This document shows positions 60,774 through 64,000 of a DNA stretch of 64,000 bases, piece after piece (positions within the stretch are counted from its first letter, which is position 1; each line of letters opens with the position of its first letter). The notes under the pieces were generated by a model that saw only the letters and a program-made list of their open reading frames with translations, was not told where the DNA came from and ran no database searches. The position numbers were made by a program, and so were the translations under genes. The DNA comes from Streptomyces cinnabarinus (GTDB lineage: Bacteria; Actinomycetota; Actinomycetes; Streptomycetales; Streptomycetaceae): contig NZ_CP114413.1 in the NCBI RefSeq assembly GCF_027270315.1, forward strand, positions 9,557,722 to 9,621,721. Direction: 5' to 3'.

Positions 60774-61676
60774 TTAGGGGTGGTGGTTGTGCATCCACCC
60801 GGTCTTCTGGTCGGTGTCGTGGATGGGGTGCCATATGGGTGCGGTGGGTCCGTGGTGGCGGAGGGCGGCCATGGGCGTGGCGAGGACGGGGACCTGCCGC
60901 AGGAAGCCGGCCACTGCCGGTATCTGGATGGTGGCGTGCAAGGCGCTGATGCGGTTGTCGATCCCGGCAGGCCCGGTGCCGTCCAGGACGAACAGGAGCC
61001 GGGGGAAGATGGGATAGCGTCGCCGCCAGTCCTCTTCCACTTCCCCCAACCCCACCCGGCGCTGTGTCCCCGGTATGGGTGCGGGAATGTACTGGTGCAG
61101 GCGGGCGTAGGCGGTGAGTTTCGCGGCGAGACGTTCGGGCCCCATCGTCGCCCGGTCCACCTCGACGAAGGCCCTCAGCATCGCCCCGCCCCCTCCGCCC
61201 TCACGGGCACGCCGGTAGTACAACAGCGCGTCGGGGGTGACCGCCTCACCGCCCCCAAGGGGGTGGTAGACCTCGGGGATCCAGTCCAAAGGCCGACACA
61301 CATCCCCGCGGCGGCGCGCGTCATGCAGGAAAGCCAGCCCTGTCTCCGTCACCGCCAGCGTGTGGCCTGCGCGCAGGCGCGCTGCTGTGGGGTCGGACAG
61401 GAGCTTCGGTGACCGGCCATCACGCAACTCCGACCATTCAGAGGCCACCTGCACCCCGTAAAGGGAGGGAAACCACACCCGCATCCGCCCCGCCCGCGGC
61501 AGGGTGATCCGATCGATGAGCCCTTCCTCGCACAGCTTGGCCAGCCGCCGCCGCGTCTGCTCGGCCCGCACCCCAGGTGCAATCACCCGATGCATCTGCT
61601 CGGTCGTGGCCATCCGGTACTGCACCAGCACCGCCAAAGCCAGCCGATCCACACTCCCAGCATCCGTATCCACCAT
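60774..61676 (-). CDS. Replication-relaxation family protein (copy 2)
   Basis: A 300-aa member of the same family as 16180-17094: winged helix VQYRMATTEQMHRVIAPGVR near residues 15-35, then HTLAVTETGLAFLHDARRRG, DWIPEVYHPLGGGEAVTPDA, RAFVEVDRATMGPERLAAKL and RYPIFPRLLFVLDGTGPAGI. Identity with copy 1 is only moderate, so they come from different elements rather than recent duplication. The shared promoter motif lies about 105 bp upstream. Unlike copy 1 it has no small coupled gene before it. Confidence 0.83.
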   Translation of the reverse strand: MVDTDAGSVDRLALAVLVQYRMATTEQMHRVIAPGVRAEQTRRRLAKLCEEGLIDRITLPRAGRMRVWFPSLYGVQVASEWSELRDGRSPKLLSDPTAARLRAGHTLAVTETGLAFLHDARRRGDVCRPLDWIPEVYHPLGGGEAVTPDALLYYRRAREGGGGGAMLRAFVEVDRATMGPERLAAKLTAYARLHQYIPAPIPGTQRRVGLGEVEEDWRRRYPIFPRLLFVLDGTGPAGIDNRISALHATIQIPAVAGFLRQVPVLATPMAALRHHGPTAPIWHPIHDTDQKTGWMHNHHP

Positions 61677-62138
61677 CAGCAGCAACCCCCGCCCGGATAG
61701 GGCGCGGCACCGCCTGCCCGGCGCCACGTCTACCGGACAGGCCATCAGCCGCCCCCACCCATCACGGCGACCATCACGCCCCGACCACGGTCACGATGCG
61801 ATAACCCCGCTCCCAGCCGGGCCGCAATCCCCGCCACCAAACCCGACCCACAACCCCGCCCACAACTGCACCTACACAGCACCCGCCTTGACAGCGTTTC
61901 ACCAGCTCACCACGCCCGCACGGGCATGGTCGACAGCCCGACATCCCCCTCTGCACACCCTCGTTGCCCCCGAAGACCAGAAAAAGAAGAAAGGGAAAAG
62001 GGACGGGACGGGGCGGGCGGCGCGCATCGGGGGAACCGGGGCGCTGCTTCCTGCTGCGCGGCGGCCAGCGCCCGCCGCGCTTCGCGCCCCGAGGTCCCGC
62101 GGCACGCCCCCCACACCGACCGGCACCGGCAGGCACTG
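61677..62138. other. 462-bp gap between copy 2 and the HTH gene
   Basis: Contains the shared promoter motif at 61779-61797 and a purine-rich AGAAAAAGAAGAAAGGGAAA stretch near 61979. No gene recognised on either strand. Confidence 0.45.
61779..61797. promoter_or_regulatory. Shared motif upstream of replication-relaxation copy 2
   Basis: CCCCGACCACGGTCACGAT differs by one base from the tcpC-promoter motif at 7457-7475, with GACCACGGTC in the centre, about 105 bp before the gene start. Confidence 0.6.
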
Positions 62139-62645
62139 TCAGGCTCCGGGATCGCTGCCCGGCTCCTGGCCCTGCTCGTACAGGGCGCGAGCTTCCGCGA
62201 CAGCGCGCTGCCAGCTACGCGCCACACCGCCATGCTCACGGGCGAGTTCGGCGGCCAGCCCGCGACGGTGGCCGCCGGCCTTCCGCAGTGCCTTGAGTGC
62301 TATCTCCACCGCCCGCTCACGCTCCGCCCTGCTGTGTCCACCGCCTCGCGCACCCTGCCCATCGCCGGCCCGCCGCCCCGACACCCCCAGCAAACCGGTC
62401 CCCACGTCCTGCTGCCAGGCCGCCCAAAACGCCTCCACCGCCTGCTGATCGAAATAGTGCATCCGCTCCACCGTGCACACCACCTCCGGATGCCGCAGCT
62501 CCTTCGGCTGCCGATCCCGCTGCGCGTACCACCGCGCCACCGTCGAGGACGCAGCCCCCGTGTACCGCACGATCCAGGCACGGCTGACCACCCACCGCCC
62601 CTCACACAGCCGACGCAACCGCCCATCCTCCACAGCCCACCACAC
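62139..62645 (-). CDS. HTH DNA-binding protein
   Basis: A 168-aa protein. The N-terminal part VSRAWIVRYTGAASSTVARW and the following basic segment form an HTH like that of excisionase/MerR-type proteins, continuing VCTVERMHYFDQQAVEAFWA. The C-terminal part is a second helical unit, ERAVEIALKALRKAGGHRRG then LAAELAREHGGVARSWQRAV, which itself looks like an HTH. It may regulate or excise the plasmid-type element; the palindrome-rich region just upstream (62725-62805) is a natural binding site. The GTG start is uncertain. Confidence 0.55.
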   Translation of the reverse strand: MWWAVEDGRLRRLCEGRWVVSRAWIVRYTGAASSTVARWYAQRDRQPKELRHPEVVCTVERMHYFDQQAVEAFWAAWQQDVGTGLLGVSGRRAGDGQGARGGGHSRAERERAVEIALKALRKAGGHRRGLAAELAREHGGVARSWQRAVAEARALYEQGQEPGSDPGA

Positions 62646-62724
62646 CCCGCCTCACCCAAACCAGGAGCACAACCGCCGCCGCACCCCCGCACACGCCCTT
62701 CGCATCACCTACCATAAAGAAAGC

Positions 62725-62805
62725 CTCACTCGGGCGAGTGAGCAGCTGGCGGGGAATACCGGACCAAGGTTTGCCGACCTTACCGGACCACAAATTCCCC
62801 GCCAG
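62725..62805. repeat. Nested palindromes and direct repeats
   Basis: CTCACTCG and CGAGTGAG around GG form a perfect palindrome (62725-62742). Next comes a 60-bp unit: outer 12-bp inverted repeats CTGGCGGGGAAT (62746-62757) and its complement (62794-62805), an inner pair AAGGT/ACCTT (62766-62770, 62777-62781), and the direct repeat TACCGGACCA at 62757 and 62781. The layout suggests a protein-binding site such as an oriT, replication origin or strong operator. Confidence 0.55.
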
Positions 62806-62850
62806 CCAAACCCCAACACCCCAAACCCCACACCACAATTCCAGGCGCGC

Positions 62851-63054
62851 GGTCTGCTCCGCAGACGCGATGCGCCGCCGCTACGCGGCGGAAAAACCCC
62901 GAGCAGAACCGTGATGCTCCGCATCACCAAAAACAAGGCAACCCGGCATCGCTACGCGACGCACAAAAAACAGGAGAGGGAGGAGCGCCGCGCCCCGCAC
63001 CACGGGACACGACACCCCTCCCTCTCCTTCTTTGGCTCTGCGGCGCTCCGCGCC
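62851..63054. repeat. Left set of GNA-type hairpins
   Basis: Five palindromes with centres CTCCG or CTACG, that is GNA loops on the other strand: 62852-62866, 62875-62891, 62911-62927, 62946-62962 (one mismatch) and 63042-63054. The first 41 bp (62851-62891) are the reverse complement of 63960-64000 with two mismatches. The surrounding 62646-63165 holds no gene. Confidence 0.7.
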
Positions 63055-63165
63055 ACTGAAAGCCCCGGGGTGCCGGCCCAAGCGGGCCAGCACCCCGCAC
63101 TCCCCGGCGGGCCAACGGGGCCTGAAGCGGGCGGGGTTGCCATCCCCGCCCGCACGCAGCCCCTG

Positions 63166-63684
63166 TTACAGAACGGTGTAGGCCACCGGCGGGTAGACGG
63201 ACTCAGCCCCGTCCCCATCCTCATCATCCGCAAGACAGTGGACTCCGAACGCGTCGGTGAACAACGCCGGTTCACGCTCCCCGATCAGCTCCTGCGCTCG
63301 GGCGGCATCACACTCCGTCAGCGTCCCCCAGTCCAGGTCCCACGCCTGCACGGTGTAGGACGGGCCGCCAGCAGCCACGGGGGAGGGGGAACGCAGGTAC
63401 ATCACGCCGTAGGACAGCGTCTGGGCCAGTCCGCAGGCCAACAGGAAAACGAAGTTGTCGAAGAACTTCGGCTCCACGCCCACCAAGTCCTCCGCGCTGC
63501 CCTCGCCTTGCACCGTGATGGGGAGCGTGGCGCTCAGGACCTGGTCCTGTCCTTCCATGCCGACTCCGAGCCGGACGACGTGCTCGCCGGGTGCCAGACG
63601 GGCCATCAGGTGTGCGAGGACGACGTGGGCTTCCTCGCGGGCTTCAGCGAAAGCGGCGATGGAGACGGGCTTGAGTTTTGCCAT
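63166..63684 (-). CDS. Hypothetical protein between the hairpin sets
   Basis: A 172-aa protein. The ATG at 63684 is preferred because AGGAG lies 9 bp upstream; an in-frame ATG at 63720 lacks such a site. It starts KLKPVSIAAFAEAREEAHVV, continues APGEHVVRLGVGMEGQDQVL and NFVFLLACGLAQTLSYGVMY, and is acidic near the end (CLADDEDGDGAESVYPPVAY). Family not recognised. A clear promoter lies about 80 bp upstream. Its position between mirrored hairpin arrays suggests it belongs to that element. Confidence 0.55.
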   Translation of the reverse strand: MAKLKPVSIAAFAEAREEAHVVLAHLMARLAPGEHVVRLGVGMEGQDQVLSATLPITVQGEGSAEDLVGVEPKFFDNFVFLLACGLAQTLSYGVMYLRSPSPVAAGGPSYTVQAWDLDWGTLTECDAARAQELIGEREPALFTDAFGVHCLADDEDGDGAESVYPPVAYTVL

Positions 63685-63763
63685 TTTCGTGTTCTCCTCT
63701 TGTTTCTCGGGCGAGTTCATGGTTTCTGATCCGGAAGAGTTGCCGCCCCTCCAGACACTTCTA

Positions 63764-63792
63764 ACTATACTGATTACAAGTCAGGTCTGTAA
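63764..63792 (-). promoter_or_regulatory. Promoter for the 172-aa gene
   Basis: On the minus strand TTACAG and TATAGT are separated by exactly 17 bp, a good match to a vegetative sigma-factor promoter, in an unusually AT-rich stretch. Confidence 0.55.
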
Positions 63793-63855
63793 CACAAATT
63801 CAAGCCAACCGAAAGCTAAAACGCGAGGCGCAGGCTGGCCCAGCCAGCCGCTTTT

Positions 63856-64000
63856 CAGGAATTCGCGGAGCGAATTCCTGCGTTCAGATCGCGGAGCGAT
63901 CTGAACAACCGTCACGGAGTGACGGTCCATCAACTGCCTTGCGGAGCAAGGCAGTTGAACCGCCGCGTAGCGGCGGCGCGTCGTGTCTGCGGAGCAGACC
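63856..64000. repeat. Six contiguous palindromes with GNA loops
   Basis: Palindromes at 63856-63880, 63882-63906, 63908-63926, 63931-63957, 63960-63976 and 63985-63999 are separated by 1-8 bp. Arm sequences all differ, but every centre is CGGAG or CGTAG, that is a GNA triloop closed by C-G. This organisation resembles the packed palindromes of Streptomyces telomeres. The array may continue beyond the window. Confidence 0.8.

Noticed and set aside
63856..64000. Interpretation of the hairpin array as a CRISPR array.
   Set aside because: The units have different arms and no constant repeat or spacer length; they are palindromes sharing only a short centre.

Overview
The window is from a Streptomyces or a very close actinomycete. 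The DNA is GC-rich with strongly G/C-biased third codon positions, and many genes belong to families largely confined to this group: proteins recognised as DUF6087, DUF6233 and DUF6415, a GylR-type glycerol repressor, a TgmA/TgmB graspetide pair, an FxLD-system methyltransferase, and replication-relaxation and TcpC-type conjugation proteins. The number of broken transposases, truncated genes and plasmid-type modules suggests an accessory region, such as a chromosome arm, a large plasmid or stacked integrative elements, rather than core chromosome. No rRNA, intact tRNA or CRISPR array was seen.

Layout. 1-5.9 kb: an IS5 transposase tail, a VOC/MarR divergent pair with a clear operator, a Tn3 transposase tail, and SRPBCC, XRE and SMP-30-like genes. 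5.9-11.1 kb: a broken piece of a conjugative element (TcpC, a small membrane protein, a Rep-like protein with a duplicated winged-helix domain, and a TGCGCA repeat field). 11.3-16.1 kb: a degenerate IS4-family element, a ricin-lectin protein, an IS1380 remnant, and a 630-bp element with IS1182-like ends carrying one gene. 16.2-21.4 kb: a replication-relaxation gene pair, then a membrane NB-ARC/TPR protein with a triple-HTH protein upstream. 21.7-25.1 kb: NACHT NTPase copy A. 25.5-31.2 kb: CutA, an XRE regulator, and an operon ending in a 43-aa Cys/Gly-rich peptide and a PIMT-type methyltransferase, followed by small genes. 31.5-37.3 kb: an ArsR-type regulator divergent from a two-gene operon (984-aa protein plus Het-C-like protein). 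37.4-43.3 kb: gene fragments, a membrane protein and a frameshifted IS1182 element. 43.3-46.3 kb: glpK and gylR without glpF, and an RsbW-like kinase. 47-54.5 kb: RiPP genes on the minus strand (truncated thiopeptide-type domain, FxLD methyltransferase, DUF6087, PIMT, TgmB, TgmA and paralogues of the 27-kb genes). 54.7-57.3 kb: XRE/flavoprotein pair and broken PP2C and regulator genes. 57.4-60.5 kb: NACHT copy B. 60.8-64 kb: a second replication-relaxation protein, an HTH protein, and a dense set of palindromes.

How it fits together. Four promoters of plasmid-type genes (TcpC, Rep, and the two replication-relaxation units) share one conserved motif in the same orientation relative to the gene, which suggests a common regulator. 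The two NACHT proteins form a direct repeat of about 3.4 kb enclosing the RiPP loci. Two separate loci pair a PIMT homologue with a candidate precursor peptide and with a paralogous gene couple. The right end holds six nearly contiguous palindromes with GNA-type loops, and the last 41 bp are mirrored about 1.1 kb to the left.
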